Assembly: GCF_014649875.1 (NCBI RefSeq)
Contig: NZ_BMTW01000009.1
Span: 62,001-126,000 of the forward strand
Reading direction: 5' to 3'
Source of the DNA: Streptomyces rubiginosohelvolus
Lineage (GTDB): Bacteria > Actinomycetota > Actinomycetes > Streptomycetales > Streptomycetaceae
Length of the DNA stretch: 64,000 bases
Shown: piece by piece, positions 23,367 to 32,264 of the stretch
Layout: each line of letters opens with the position of its first letter
How positions within the stretch are numbered: position 1 is the first letter of the stretch
Translations under genes and position numbers: made by a program
Notes under the pieces: model-generated
Databases searched by the model: none
Told to the model about the DNA's origin: nothing
What the model saw: only the letters and a program-made list of their open reading frames with translations

Positions 23367-25802
23367 GTGACGACGTCCATCGAAGGCAGGATCGCCGAGG
23401 AGCTCGGCGTACGGGAGCGACAGGTCAGGGCGGCGGTCGAGCTGCTCGACGGCGGATCGACCGTGCCGTTCATCGCGCGCTACCGCAAGGAGGCGACCGA
23501 ATCCCTCGACGATGCGCAGCTGCGCACGCTGGAGGAACGGCTGCGCTATCTGCGGGAGCTGGAGGAGCGGCGTACGGCGATCCTCGATTCCGTACGCGAA
23601 CAGGGCAAGCTCGACGCGGCGTTGGAGGCGAGCATCCGGGCCGCCGAGACCAAGGCGCGCCTGGAGGACATCTACCTGCCGTTCAAGCCCAAGCGGCGTA
23701 CCAAGGCGCAGATCGCCCGGGAGGCGGGTCTCGAACCGCTGGCGGACGGCCTGCTCGGGGACCCGTCGACCGATCCGCTCGCCGCTGCCGCCGCGTTCGT
23801 GGACGGTGACAAGGGGGTGGTGGACGCGGCTGCCGCCCTGGACGGCGCACGGGCGATCCTCACCGAGCGGTTCTCCGAGGACGCCGACCTGACCGGCGAG
23901 CTGCGTGAGCGCATGTGGACGCGCGGCCGGCTGGCGGCGAAGGTGCGCGACGGCCAGGAGGAGGCGGGCGCGAAGTTCGCCGACTACTTCGACTTCGCGG
24001 AGCCGTTCACCGCGCTGCCCTCGCACCGGGTGCTCGCGATGCTGCGCGGCGAGAAGGAGAACGCGCTCGACCTGGTCCTGGAACCGGAGGAGCCGGAGGC
24101 CGCCGAGCGGCCGGGCCCATCCGCGTACGAGAACATGATCGCCCGCCGTTTCGAGATCGCCGACCGGGGCCGCCCGGGCGACAAGTGGCTGGGCGACACG
24201 GTGCGTTGGGCCTGGCGGACGCGGATCCAGGTGCATCTGGGCATCGACCTGCGGCTCCGGCTGCGTACGGCGGCGGAGGACGAGGCGGTGCGGGTCTTCG
24301 CCTCGAACCTGCGTGATCTGCTGCTCGCCGCCCCGGCCGGGACGCGGGCCACGCTGGGCCTGGACCCCGGTTTCCGTACGGGGGTGAAGGTCGCGGTCGT
24401 CGACGCCACCGGCAAGGTGGTGGCCACCGATGTGATCTACCCGCATGTGCCCGCCAACAAGTGGGACCAGGCGCTGGCGAAGCTCGCGCATCTCGCGAAG
24501 GAGCACGCGGTCGACCTGATCGCGATCGGCAACGGGACGGCGTCCCGCGAGACGGACAAGCTCGCCGGTGAACTGATCGACAAGCACCCGGAGTTGAAGC
24601 TCACGAAGGTGATGGTCTCGGAAGCGGGCGCCTCGGTGTACTCCGCCTCCGCGTTCGCCTCGCAGGAACTGCCCGACATGGACGTGTCGTTGCGCGGCGC
24701 GGTCTCCATCGCACGGCGGCTCCAGGACCCGCTGGCCGAGCTGGTGAAGATCGACCCGAAGTCGATCGGCGTCGGCCAGTACCAGCACGACCTGTCCGAG
24801 GTGAAGCTCTCGCGCTCCCTGGACGCGGTCGTCGAGGACTGTGTGAACGGCGTCGGCGTGGACGTCAACACCGCCTCCGCACCCCTGCTTTCACGGGTCT
24901 CCGGGATCAGCTCGGGACTAGCGGAGAACATCGTGGCGCACCGGGACACCAACGGCCCCTTCCGGTCCCGCAAGGCGCTGAAGGACGTGGCGCGCCTCGG
25001 CCCGAAAGCGTACGAGCAGTGCGCGGGCTTCCTGCGGATCCGGGGCGGCGACGACCCGCTGGACGGCTCCAGTGTGCACCCCGAGGCCTACCCGGTGGTG
25101 CGGCGGATGGGGAAGAGCGCGGGCGGCGAGGTCGCCTCGCTGATCGGCAACACGGACGCCCTGCGGGCGCTGCGCGCGGCGGACTTCGTGGACGACATGT
25201 TCGGGCTGCCGACCGTGACGGACATCCTCAAGGAGCTGGAGAAGCCGGGGCGCGACCCGCGGCCCGCTTTCCGCACGGCGACCTTCAAGGAGGGCGTCGA
25301 GAAGCTCGGCGACCTGGAGCCGGGCATGGTGCTGGAGGGCGTCGTGACGAACGTGGCCGCGTTCGGCGCGTTCGTCGACGTCGGCGTCCACCAGGACGGT
25401 CTGGTGCACGTGTCGGCGCTGTCGAAGACGTTCGTGAAGGACCCGCGCGACGTGGTGAAGCCCGGGGACATCGTGAAGGTCAAGGTCATGGACGTCGACG
25501 TGCCGCGCAAGCGGATCTCGCTGACGCTGCGCCTCGACGACGAGCCCGGCGCGGGCGGCGGCTCCGGCGGGCAGCAGGGCCGCGGCGAGCGGGGCGGCCG
25601 TCCCCCGAAGCAGCGCCAGGGCCAGGGCTCCGGTGGCGGCCAGGGCCGTCAGGGCGGCGGCCGGGACCGGCGCGGTGGCGGTGGCGGGTCGCGGCAGGGC
25701 AGCCAGGGCGCTCCGGCTCCGGCCAACAGCGCGATGGCGGACGCGCTGCGGAGGGCCGGACTGGCGGACCCGAAGCAGGGCGGCGGCGGCCGGGGGCGCT
25801 GA
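23367..25802 (+). CDS. tex: Tex family RNA-binding transcription accessory protein
   Basis: 811-residue protein with the Tex domain order. It has the N-terminal helical domain (STVPFIARYRKEATESLDD), a YqgF-like RNase H fold around residues 330-450 (TLGLDPGFRTGVKVAVVDATGK), and helix-hairpin-helix units (GVDVNTASAPLLSRVSGISSGLAENIVAHR). A C-terminal S1 domain near residues 650-720 reads GMVLEGVVTNVAAFGAFVDVGV. A Gly/Arg/Gln-rich tail of about 80 residues follows (GRGERGGRPP, GGGGSRQG), likely disordered and RNA-binding. GTG start. Tex affects transcription and RNA turnover in other bacteria. Confidence 0.95.
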   Translation: MTTSIEGRIAEELGVRERQVRAAVELLDGGSTVPFIARYRKEATESLDDAQLRTLEERLRYLRELEERRTAILDSVREQGKLDAALEASIRAAETKARLEDIYLPFKPKRRTKAQIAREAGLEPLADGLLGDPSTDPLAAAAAFVDGDKGVVDAAAALDGARAILTERFSEDADLTGELRERMWTRGRLAAKVRDGQEEAGAKFADYFDFAEPFTALPSHRVLAMLRGEKENALDLVLEPEEPEAAERPGPSAYENMIARRFEIADRGRPGDKWLGDTVRWAWRTRIQVHLGIDLRLRLRTAAEDEAVRVFASNLRDLLLAAPAGTRATLGLDPGFRTGVKVAVVDATGKVVATDVIYPHVPANKWDQALAKLAHLAKEHAVDLIAIGNGTASRETDKLAGELIDKHPELKLTKVMVSEAGASVYSASAFASQELPDMDVSLRGAVSIARRLQDPLAELVKIDPKSIGVGQYQHDLSEVKLSRSLDAVVEDCVNGVGVDVNTASAPLLSRVSGISSGLAENIVAHRDTNGPFRSRKALKDVARLGPKAYEQCAGFLRIRGGDDPLDGSSVHPEAYPVVRRMGKSAGGEVASLIGNTDALRALRAADFVDDMFGLPTVTDILKELEKPGRDPRPAFRTATFKEGVEKLGDLEPGMVLEGVVTNVAAFGAFVDVGVHQDGLVHVSALSKTFVKDPRDVVKPGDIVKVKVMDVDVPRKRISLTLRLDDEPGAGGGSGGQQGRGERGGRPPKQRQGQGSGGGQGRQGGGRDRRGGGGGSRQGSQGAPAPANSAMADALRRAGLADPKQGGGGRGR

Positions 25803-25900
25803 ACCCGACGGTCTCCGCACCCGGGGACCATCGGCAGGGCTGTCGGCGCCGGGACAGGCCGTGGTCCGGTCGTGGGCGTGGTGACGCGGTGCCCGTACTC

Positions 25901-25933
25901 GCGGCGGTTCTTGCGCTCGGCAAGGGCCGCCGC
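25901..25933. terminator. Bidirectional terminator between tex and the methyltransferase gene
   Basis: 14-bp stem (25901-25914 and 25920-25933), with 12 Watson-Crick and two potential G-U pairs, and a 5-nt loop. It lies in the 215-bp gap between convergent genes. Nothing else is seen in that gap. Confidence 0.65.
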
Positions 25934-26017
25934 GACACCGTGGCTGATGTCTGCCGGCAACGCGGGCAGCTCACGGTGCGCGGCGGGGCGGCTGTGAGGC
26001 GGACGGGTGCCGGCGCC

Positions 26018-26785
26018 CTAGGGCTCGTGGCGCCGACGCGCGAGATGGAGCGTGATGTCGGCTTTCATCTCGACCACGTCGGGCACCACCCGTCCGATCC
26101 GCCTGAACAGCTCTTCGCGTTGCGCGGGGGCCAGCACGAAGTAGGCCGAGACCGTGGAGAGGTGGCCGAGGTAGTCGATCGCGCTCAGCGCATAGCGCCG
26201 TTCGATGACCGACTGCCGCACGTCGGTGAACCACGAGGACTGCTGGAGTTCGGTCCCCGGCCACTGCATGGCGTGCTCCGGGGGCGTTCCGTCGGGGGAC
26301 GGGATCTCGTCGCTGTCGAGGAACGGCGCCCGCAGCGTGCGTACGACTTCCTCGACAGCCGGGTCGGCCGGTCGCAGAGGCCCGCCGAACGAGGCGAAGA
26401 CGCCGCCGGGCCGCACCAGTTCGGCCATGCGCGACCACCTGCCCTCCGGCTGGATCCAGTGCAGCGAGGCCGCCGCGTAGACGAGCCCGTACGTCTCGTC
26501 CAGGCGCAGCTCCTCGAACGCGGCCTGTTCCGTGCGGACGCCCGCCGGCACGTGCTTGCGCAGCTCGGCGAGCATGGCCGCGTCGGGGTCGGTGGCGGTG
26601 ACCGCGGCCACCTGCTGGGCGAACAGGCGCGTCGCCTTGCCCGTTCCGGCGCCGATCTCCAGGGCTGTGTGCACCGGGTGTTCCGCGTGGGCCATCACCC
26701 GGTCGAGGAGCACCGGAGGGTATCCGGGCCGAAACCGCTCGTACGCTTCCGCTATTGCTCCGAAACTCACTGCGCGACGGGACAT
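26018..26785 (-). CDS. SAM-dependent class I methyltransferase
   Basis: 255-residue methyltransferase. Motif I is ALEIGAGTGKATRLFA, motif II-like acidic VTATDPDAAML, and motif IV/post-I region YAAASLHWIQPEGRW, followed by LVRPGGVFASFGGP. This resembles the UbiE/Methyltransf_11 family of small-molecule methyltransferases. It lies 34 bp downstream of the ABC-F gene on the same strand, so the two may be cotranscribed. The substrate is unknown. Confidence 0.87.
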   Translation of the reverse strand: MSRRAVSFGAIAEAYERFRPGYPPVLLDRVMAHAEHPVHTALEIGAGTGKATRLFAQQVAAVTATDPDAAMLAELRKHVPAGVRTEQAAFEELRLDETYGLVYAAASLHWIQPEGRWSRMAELVRPGGVFASFGGPLRPADPAVEEVVRTLRAPFLDSDEIPSPDGTPPEHAMQWPGTELQQSSWFTDVRQSVIERRYALSAIDYLGHLSTVSAYFVLAPAQREELFRRIGRVVPDVVEMKADITLHLARRRHEP

Positions 26786-26819
26786 ACCGGCAAGCCTGGC
26801 ATGCGCTCCCCGGTCCCGC

Positions 26820-28457
26820 TCAGACTTCCTTGACCTGGCCGTCCGCCACTTCGATGCGGCGCGTGGTGCGGACCGCCTCCAGCATCCGGCGGTCGTGCGT
26901 GACCAGCAGCAGGGTGCCCGTGTACGTCTCCAGGGCCGCCTCCAACTGCTCGATGGCGGGCAGGTCCAGGTGGTTCGTCGGCTCGTCGAGCACCAGGAGG
27001 TTCACACCCCGGCCCTGGAGCAGGGCGAGGGCGGCGCGGGTGCGCTCCCCGGGGGAGAGGCTGGTGGCCGGACGCATCACATGGTCGGCGCGCAGGCCGA
27101 ACTTGGCGAGCAGGGTGCGGACTTCGGCCGGTTCCGTGTCGGGCACGGCCGCGCAGAAGGCGTCCAGCAGCGACTGCGCCCCGAGGAACAGCTTGCGGGC
27201 CTGGTCCACCTCGCCGACCACGACCCCCGAACCGAGCGTGGCGTTCCCGGAGTCGAGCGGCAGCCGCTCCAACAGGGCTGCCAGCAGGGTGGACTTGCCC
27301 GCGCCGTTGGCCCCGGTGATGGCGACCCGGTCCGCCCAGTCGATCTGGATCGAGGCGGGGCCGAAGGTGAAGCCGCCGCGCACGACGCGGGCTTCGCGCA
27401 GGGTGGCGACGACGGATCCGGAGCGCGGGGCGGAGGCGATCTCCATCCGCAGCTCCCACTCCTTGCGGGGCTCCTCGACCACGTCGAGGCGTTCGATCAT
27501 GCGCTGGGTCTGGCGGGCCTTCGCGGCCTGCTTCTCGCTGGCCTCGCTGCGGGCGTTGCGGCCGAGCTTGTCGCCGTCGGTGGCCTTGCGGCGGGCGTTC
27601 TTGACGCCCTTGTCCATCCAGGAGCGCTGCATGTGGCCGCGCGCTTCGAGGGACGCCTTCTTGTCGGCGTACTCCTCGTAGTCCTCGCGGGCGTGCCGAC
27701 GGGCGGTCTCGCGCTCCTCCAGGTAGGCCGCGTAGCCACCGCCGTACAGGTTGATCTGCTGCTGGGCGAGGTCCAGCTCCAGCACCTTGGTGACCGTGCG
27801 CATCAGGAACTCACGGTCGTGGCTGATGACGACGGTGCCCGCGCGCAGACCGGAGACGAAGCGCTCCAGGCGCTCCAGGCCGTCCAGGTCGAGATCGTTG
27901 GTGGGCTCGTCGAGCAGGAAGACGTCGTAGCGGGAAAGGAGAAGCGACGCGAGTCCGGCGCGGGCCGCCTGTCCGCCGGAGAGCGCGGTCATGGGCCGGT
28001 CGAGGCCCACGGTCAGGCCCAGCTCGGCGGCGACCTGCTCGGCCCGCTCCTCCAGGTCGGCGCCGCCGAGGGCGAGCCAGCGCTCCAGGGCGTCGGAGTA
28101 CGCGTCGTCCGCGCCCGGGGCTCCCGCGACCAGGGCCTCCGTCGCCTCGTCCATGACGCGCTGGGCGTCGGCGACGCCGGTGCGGCGGGCCAGGAAGGCG
28201 GCCACGGTCTCGCCGTCGCGGCGCTCGGGCTCCTGCGGGAGGTGGCCGACGTTGGCGGTGGGCGGGGAGAGCCGCAGCTCACCCTCCTCCGGCCGGTCGA
28301 GCCCGGCGAGCAGACGGAGCAGGGAGGACTTGCCCGCCCCGTTGACTCCGACGAGACCGATCACGTCACCGGGGGCGACGACGAGGTCGAGCCCGGCGAA
28401 GAGCGTGCGGTCGCCGTGTCCGGCGGCGAGGTCCTTGGCGACGAGGGTGGCAGTCAT
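26820..28457 (-). CDS. ABC-F family ribosome-associated ATPase
   Basis: 545-residue protein with two ABC domains and no membrane segment. Walker A motifs are GLVGVNGAGKSS and AITGANGAGKST; signatures are LSGGQAARAGLA and LSPGERTRAALA; Walker B motifs are VFLLDEPTNDLD and LLVLDEPTNHLD. The linker between domains is highly charged (ARRHAREDYEEYADKKASLEARG), typical of proteins that reach into the ribosomal E site. It resembles the translation-factor or self-resistance members widespread in Streptomyces. The antibiotic, if any, is unknown. The same-strand methyltransferase follows. Confidence 0.92.
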   Translation of the reverse strand: MTATLVAKDLAAGHGDRTLFAGLDLVVAPGDVIGLVGVNGAGKSSLLRLLAGLDRPEEGELRLSPPTANVGHLPQEPERRDGETVAAFLARRTGVADAQRVMDEATEALVAGAPGADDAYSDALERWLALGGADLEERAEQVAAELGLTVGLDRPMTALSGGQAARAGLASLLLSRYDVFLLDEPTNDLDLDGLERLERFVSGLRAGTVVISHDREFLMRTVTKVLELDLAQQQINLYGGGYAAYLEERETARRHAREDYEEYADKKASLEARGHMQRSWMDKGVKNARRKATDGDKLGRNARSEASEKQAAKARQTQRMIERLDVVEEPRKEWELRMEIASAPRSGSVVATLREARVVRGGFTFGPASIQIDWADRVAITGANGAGKSTLLAALLERLPLDSGNATLGSGVVVGEVDQARKLFLGAQSLLDAFCAAVPDTEPAEVRTLLAKFGLRADHVMRPATSLSPGERTRAALALLQGRGVNLLVLDEPTNHLDLPAIEQLEAALETYTGTLLLVTHDRRMLEAVRTTRRIEVADGQVKEV

Positions 28458-28597
28458 CAGGGTGCCGATCCTAGTCGCCGGCGCTCGGTGCCCCTGCCGG
28501 GCACTGCCGCCGGTGGGCCGGTGCCCACGGTGGCCCGGCCCCGCCGTCCGACGCGGAGGCTCAGGCCCCGGGGCCGCAGCGCCCCGGCGCCCCGCCG

Positions 28598-29332
28598 TCA
28601 GCCGACGCCGTGGACCAGCTGGGTGCTCAGTTCGTACCGTGCCCCCACGATCGCCAGCTCCCCGGCGGCCACCTTCGCCGCGAGATCGGTCTCGCGCGCC
28701 AGCCGGGAACGGACCAGCCGGACCTGGGCGCTGACCGTGGCGTCCACCCGGGCGTCACCGTGCTGCCCGTGCACGATCGCGGGCCTGATCTGGTCGGCCA
28801 CGTACTGGATGTGCGCGGGCAGGCTCTCCCCGGTCTCCTCCGCGTGGACCGCGGCGGCGACCGCGCCGCACGACTGGTGGCCCAGGACCACGACCAGCGG
28901 GATACCCAGTTCGAGAACGCCGTACGCGATGCTGCCGAGGACCGCCTCGTCCAGCACCTCGCCGGCCGAGCGGACGGTCATCAGGTCGCCGAGCCCCTGG
29001 TCGAAGACCAGCTCCGGGGGAACACGGGAGTCGATGCAGCCGAGTATCAGCGCGAACGGCGACTGGCCGGAGACCAGGGCGCTGCGCACCCCGGCCGTCT
29101 CGTGGGGATGCCGTTGGTGGAGCGTACGCCAGCGGCGGTTCCCGGCGGCGAGTTCCTTCAGCGCAGCGGCCGGGGTCGCGGGCCTCGCGGCGGTCGCGGA
29201 CCGGGTGCGCGGGGCGGCGCCCACGGGCGAGGAGCCCGCAGCGAGCACGCCCGCCGCCGCGGTGGCGGCGGAGGCGCGGAGCAGGGTGCGGCGCGTGGTC
29301 GGCGCCGTGCGGGGGGTTCGGGTGATTGTCAC
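28598..29332 (-). CDS. Exported beta-class carbonic anhydrase (Tat signal)
   Basis: 244-residue beta-carbonic anhydrase hydrating CO2 to bicarbonate. Zinc-site residues are visible in GCIDSRVPPE (Cys and the Asp-Arg dyad) and GHQSCGA (His and Cys). The N terminus has a twin-arginine signal (TTRRTLLRASAATAAAGVLAAGSSPVGA), so the enzyme is probably exported folded through Tat. GTG start at 29332. It is not clustered with related genes. Confidence 0.92.
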   Translation of the reverse strand: MTITRTPRTAPTTRRTLLRASAATAAAGVLAAGSSPVGAAPRTRSATAARPATPAAALKELAAGNRRWRTLHQRHPHETAGVRSALVSGQSPFALILGCIDSRVPPELVFDQGLGDLMTVRSAGEVLDEAVLGSIAYGVLELGIPLVVVLGHQSCGAVAAAVHAEETGESLPAHIQYVADQIRPAIVHGQHGDARVDATVSAQVRLVRSRLARETDLAAKVAAGELAIVGARYELSTQLVHGVG

Positions 29333-29439
29333 GCGCGGACGTTAACCCCCTTCACCAGTAAGGGAGTTTGAGGCCGGAGAACCCTTGGCCAGACCTTGAC
29401 CATCTCTTGGGTGAGGGCTGGGGCGGAGCCCGGACGGCA

Positions 29440-29481
29440 CCGGCCCGGCGGGGCGCTGCGGAGCGCGTGCCGCCGGGCCGG
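29440..29481 (-). terminator. Terminator after the beta-1,3-glucanase gene
   Basis: 12-bp perfect arms at 29440-29451 and 29470-29481 (CCGGCCCGGCGG and complement), enclosing a smaller GCGCT/AGCGC hairpin. It starts 12 bp after the glucanase stop. Confidence 0.7.
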
Positions 29482-29493
29482 AGAGCGGGACGG

Positions 29494-30690
29494 TCAGCTG
29501 AAGCCGCCGAGCGTGATCAGCGCCTCCTGCGGGTTGCCGTCGTGGACGAGCGACTCATGGGCGCCCACGTCGTCGAAGGCGAAGCCGTACGCCTTGCCGT
29601 CGACCATCTGCGCGTGGATGAGGCGGGAGTAGTGGTTGGTCACGGAGTCCTTGTAGAAGTTGGCCGCGTTGTTGTCGGGGTGGTTCGTGCCGTTCAGCAG
29701 AGTGGAGCGGTTGAAGCCCGCGCACAGCGTGCGGGAGATGGGGCCGCGCACCAGGTCGTTGGGCGCGTCCAGGTGCTTGTAGCAGCCGAAGACGCTGTCC
29801 GAGTCCGGCTTCTGGAACGAGGTCACGACGGCGCCCGAGCCGTTGGTGAAGTTCATGACGTTGCCGGAGACCCGGCCGTAGTACTTGGTGTTCGGCTCGT
29901 GCGCGAACGGTGTCACGGTCAGGACGGAGCTGCTGTAGCGGCTCCAGACCCGGTTGATGTAGTCGTTCATGATCCCGGACGGCAGGTTGCCGGCCCCGAC
30001 GCCGTGCCCCGGGGACAGGGCGCGCAGCACCGTTCCGTCGGACCGGGTCTGGATGAGGCCGGACCAGCCGCCGGACTGGTTCCTGAGGTTGTTGAACACC
30101 GCGTTGTAGCCGCCCGGCTTGAGCTTGCCGGTACTCTTCACGGCGCCGCCGGGCGCCCTGACGCCGACGGAGTAGGGGGCGGAGAACATGTCGACCTGGG
30201 TGCTGTTGATCCACAGACCCGCGTCGTTCAGCGTGTACTCGGTCCAGTTGAACAGGATGTTCCTGTTCGGGTCGCTCGGGTTCTGCACGGCGGGCTGCAC
30301 GAGACCGCCGGTGGTGACCTTGAAGACGAGCTTCTGACCGTACGAGAAGTAGACGCGCCCGGAGAACTTCGGCATCCGGATCGTCACCGACTGCCCGTTC
30401 CGCGGACCGGCGATCGACGCGTCCGGGGCCGGGGTGGGCGGGTTGCCTCCGGCCGGCCAGGGGTGGAAGGTGCCGTTCGCGTCCGCCCAGCCCTGGCGGC
30501 CGGTGGAGAGCTCCGTTCCGAGGTTGTAGACGTAGATCTGGTCGGCGCGTCCCGAGTCGTTCTTGATGGTCAGCGGGATGGTGGCGGGTACCGCCGCCTC
30601 GGCCGGCGTCTGGCCGACACCGGTGGTCAGACCCAGAGCGAGGGCCAGGGCGGCGGTCAGCGCGCCGAGACTTCTTCGTAAAGCGGGCAT
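29494..30690 (-). CDS. Secreted GH64 beta-1,3-glucanase (laminaripentaose-producing type)
   Basis: 398-residue extracellular hydrolase of beta-1,3-glucan. A Sec signal peptide (MPALRRSLGALTAALALALGLTTGVGQTPAEA) is followed by a thaumatin-like GH64 domain beginning ATIPLTIKNDSG. The catalytic Glu and Asp are likely those in NWTEYTLND and STQVDMFSAP, 16 residues apart as in the Streptomyces matensis enzyme. There is no carbohydrate-binding module after it. The ATG at 30690 follows GAGGAGA. A palindrome of CebR/LacI type lies 61 bp upstream. Confidence 0.92.
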   Translation of the reverse strand: MPALRRSLGALTAALALALGLTTGVGQTPAEAAVPATIPLTIKNDSGRADQIYVYNLGTELSTGRQGWADANGTFHPWPAGGNPPTPAPDASIAGPRNGQSVTIRMPKFSGRVYFSYGQKLVFKVTTGGLVQPAVQNPSDPNRNILFNWTEYTLNDAGLWINSTQVDMFSAPYSVGVRAPGGAVKSTGKLKPGGYNAVFNNLRNQSGGWSGLIQTRSDGTVLRALSPGHGVGAGNLPSGIMNDYINRVWSRYSSSVLTVTPFAHEPNTKYYGRVSGNVMNFTNGSGAVVTSFQKPDSDSVFGCYKHLDAPNDLVRGPISRTLCAGFNRSTLLNGTNHPDNNAANFYKDSVTNHYSRLIHAQMVDGKAYGFAFDDVGAHESLVHDGNPQEALITLGGFS

Positions 30691-30750
30691 GCTCGTTCTC
30701 CTCATCGGGCGGATGCGTGGCTGGAACGGGGGGCACATCACCTGCGAGCT

Positions 30751-30764
30751 TGAGAGCGCTCTCA
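30751..30764. promoter_or_regulatory. CebR/LacI-type operator upstream of the glucanase gene
   Basis: Perfect 14-bp palindrome TGAGAGCGCTCTCA, 60 bp before the glucanase start. The Streptomyces cellobiose repressor box is TGGGAGCGCTCCCA, so the site differs by one symmetric change in each arm. It lies in the divergent region shared with the D-amino-acid oxidase gene. Confidence 0.65.
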
Positions 30765-30962
30765 GAATCCTGCGGGGAGCGACCGCTGTCAACGAGCCTG
30801 TCTCAACTTGTTGAACCTGCGGGCGCTGTGCCCTGGCGCGCGGGCTGCCCCTCTCCCCCAGGCCGGGGATTCCGGTTGCTCTGGCCGCAGGATTCCGGTT
30901 TCGGTTAGCGTCCGGGCAGCGACGGGCCGGGGCCGAGGGAAGTCGAGAGAAGGGGAGTGACC

Positions 30963-31889
30963 GTGGTGGCGGATGTGATCGTGGTGGGCGGCGGGGTCGT
31001 CGGGCTCACCACCGCCGTGACACTGGCGGAGCGCGGGCTGCGGGTGCGGGTCTGGTCGCGCGACCCGGCCGGGGCCACCACGTCGGCGGTGGCGGGGGCC
31101 CTGTGGTGGCCGTACCGGATCGAGCCGGCCGAGCGGGTGGGCGACTGGTCGCTGGAGACGCTGGCGGTGTACGAGGAGCTGGCCGGTACCCCGGAGGAGA
31201 CCGGCGTACGGCGGGTGGCGGGGCTGCACGGCGGGGAGCGGTTCGCGGCGCTGGGCGAGTGGGCGGCCGGGCTGAAGGACGCCGTGGAGGTGCCTGAAGG
31301 GCTGCGGGTGACGCTGCCGCTGCTGGACATGCCGGTCCATCTGGAGTGGCTGGAGCGGCGGCTCGCGGCGGCGGGCGGTGCGGTGGAGCGACGGGCCGTG
31401 ACGGGGTTCGGCGAGGCGGCGGCGGTGAGCCCGGTGGTGGTGAACTGCACGGGGCTCGGGGCGCGTGAGCTGGTGCCCGACGCCGGGGTGCGTCCGGTGC
31501 GGGGGCAGTTGGTCGCGGTGGAGAACCCGGGGATCGAGGAGTGGTACACGGAGGCGGATCCGGCGTCGGCCGCGACGACGTACTTCTTCCCGCAGCCGGG
31601 GCGGCTGGTGCTGGGCGGTACGGCGGAGGCGGACGACCCGCGCACGGAGCCCGACCCGGACACGGCGCGGGAGATCGTGGCGCGGTGCGCGCGCATCCGG
31701 CCGGAGATCGCCGGCGCCCGGGTGCTCGGGCACCGGGTGGGGCTGCGCCCGGCGCGGGAGGCGGGGGTCCGGATCGAGGCGGAGACCGTGCCGGGCGGCG
31801 GCCTCCTGGTGCACAACTACGGGCACGGCGGCGCGGGCGTGACGGTGGCCTGGGGCTGCGCACGCGCGGCGGCGGCGCTGGTGGGGTGA
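30963..31889 (+). CDS. D-amino-acid oxidase family FAD enzyme
   Basis: 308-residue DAO-type flavoprotein oxidising D-amino acids to keto acids with H2O2. FAD motif DVIVVGGGVVGLTTAVTLAERG is at the N terminus, followed by AVAGALWWPYR. The C-terminal HNYGHGGAGVTVAWGCA is the DAO signature, and GHRVGLRPAREAGVRIE contains the substrate-carboxylate Arg. I take GTG 30963 because AGAAGGGGAG (30948-30957) then has a normal 6-nt gap; GTG 30957 and 30966 are alternatives. Divergent from the glucanase gene. Confidence 0.9.
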   Translation: MVADVIVVGGGVVGLTTAVTLAERGLRVRVWSRDPAGATTSAVAGALWWPYRIEPAERVGDWSLETLAVYEELAGTPEETGVRRVAGLHGGERFAALGEWAAGLKDAVEVPEGLRVTLPLLDMPVHLEWLERRLAAAGGAVERRAVTGFGEAAAVSPVVVNCTGLGARELVPDAGVRPVRGQLVAVENPGIEEWYTEADPASAATTYFFPQPGRLVLGGTAEADDPRTEPDPDTAREIVARCARIRPEIAGARVLGHRVGLRPAREAGVRIEAETVPGGGLLVHNYGHGGAGVTVAWGCARAAAALVG

Positions 31890-32172
31890 CGGGGGCGCGG
31901 GCACACCCCTGGGGCACGCCGGTGCGCAAGCACCGCCGAGCCTGGGACCGGCCCGACCGGGCTCGGGCCGCACGGCCGGGCCCGCGGCCGGCCCGCCCCG
32001 TCACCACACAGGCCACAGGGTCCTGGGCCGGACCCGCCCCGGTATACGGGCACCACCGGAACCCGAGCCCGGCCTGCCCCAGGCCCCGGGGCAGCCGGAC
32101 GCGGCACCGCCCGCCGGCGCACGGCCCCGGTCGGTGCGCGGCCCCCCGCCGCCCGACCGGGCTCGGCGCACA
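31890..32172. other. GC-rich gap after the D-amino-acid oxidase gene, no gene seen
   Basis: About 280 bp without a credible ORF. It contains several GC-rich dyads that could terminate the oxidase transcript. A 16-bp sequence, GCCCGACCGGGCTCGG, occurs twice, at 31951-31966 and 32151-32166, exactly 200 bp apart. Confidence 0.5.
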
Positions 32173-32217
32173 CACCCCGGAGCCCGCGACCGGCGTGCGG
32201 TCGCGGGCTCCGGGGTG
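32173..32217. terminator. Strong bidirectional terminator between the DAO and BCCT genes
   Basis: Perfect 20-bp stem (32173-32192 and 32198-32217) with a 5-nt loop GCGTG, 48 bp beyond the stop of the BCCT gene, between convergent genes. Confidence 0.85.
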
Positions 32218-32264
32218 GCTGTGCGGTCACGCGGTCACGCTGCGCAGCGCCGCGCGGCCGGTGG

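Noticed and set aside
26532..29345. 937-codon plus-strand frame across three genes
   Set aside because: It spans the methyltransferase, ABC-F and carbonic anhydrase genes on the opposite strand, all with clear motifs, so it is a GC-driven open frame.
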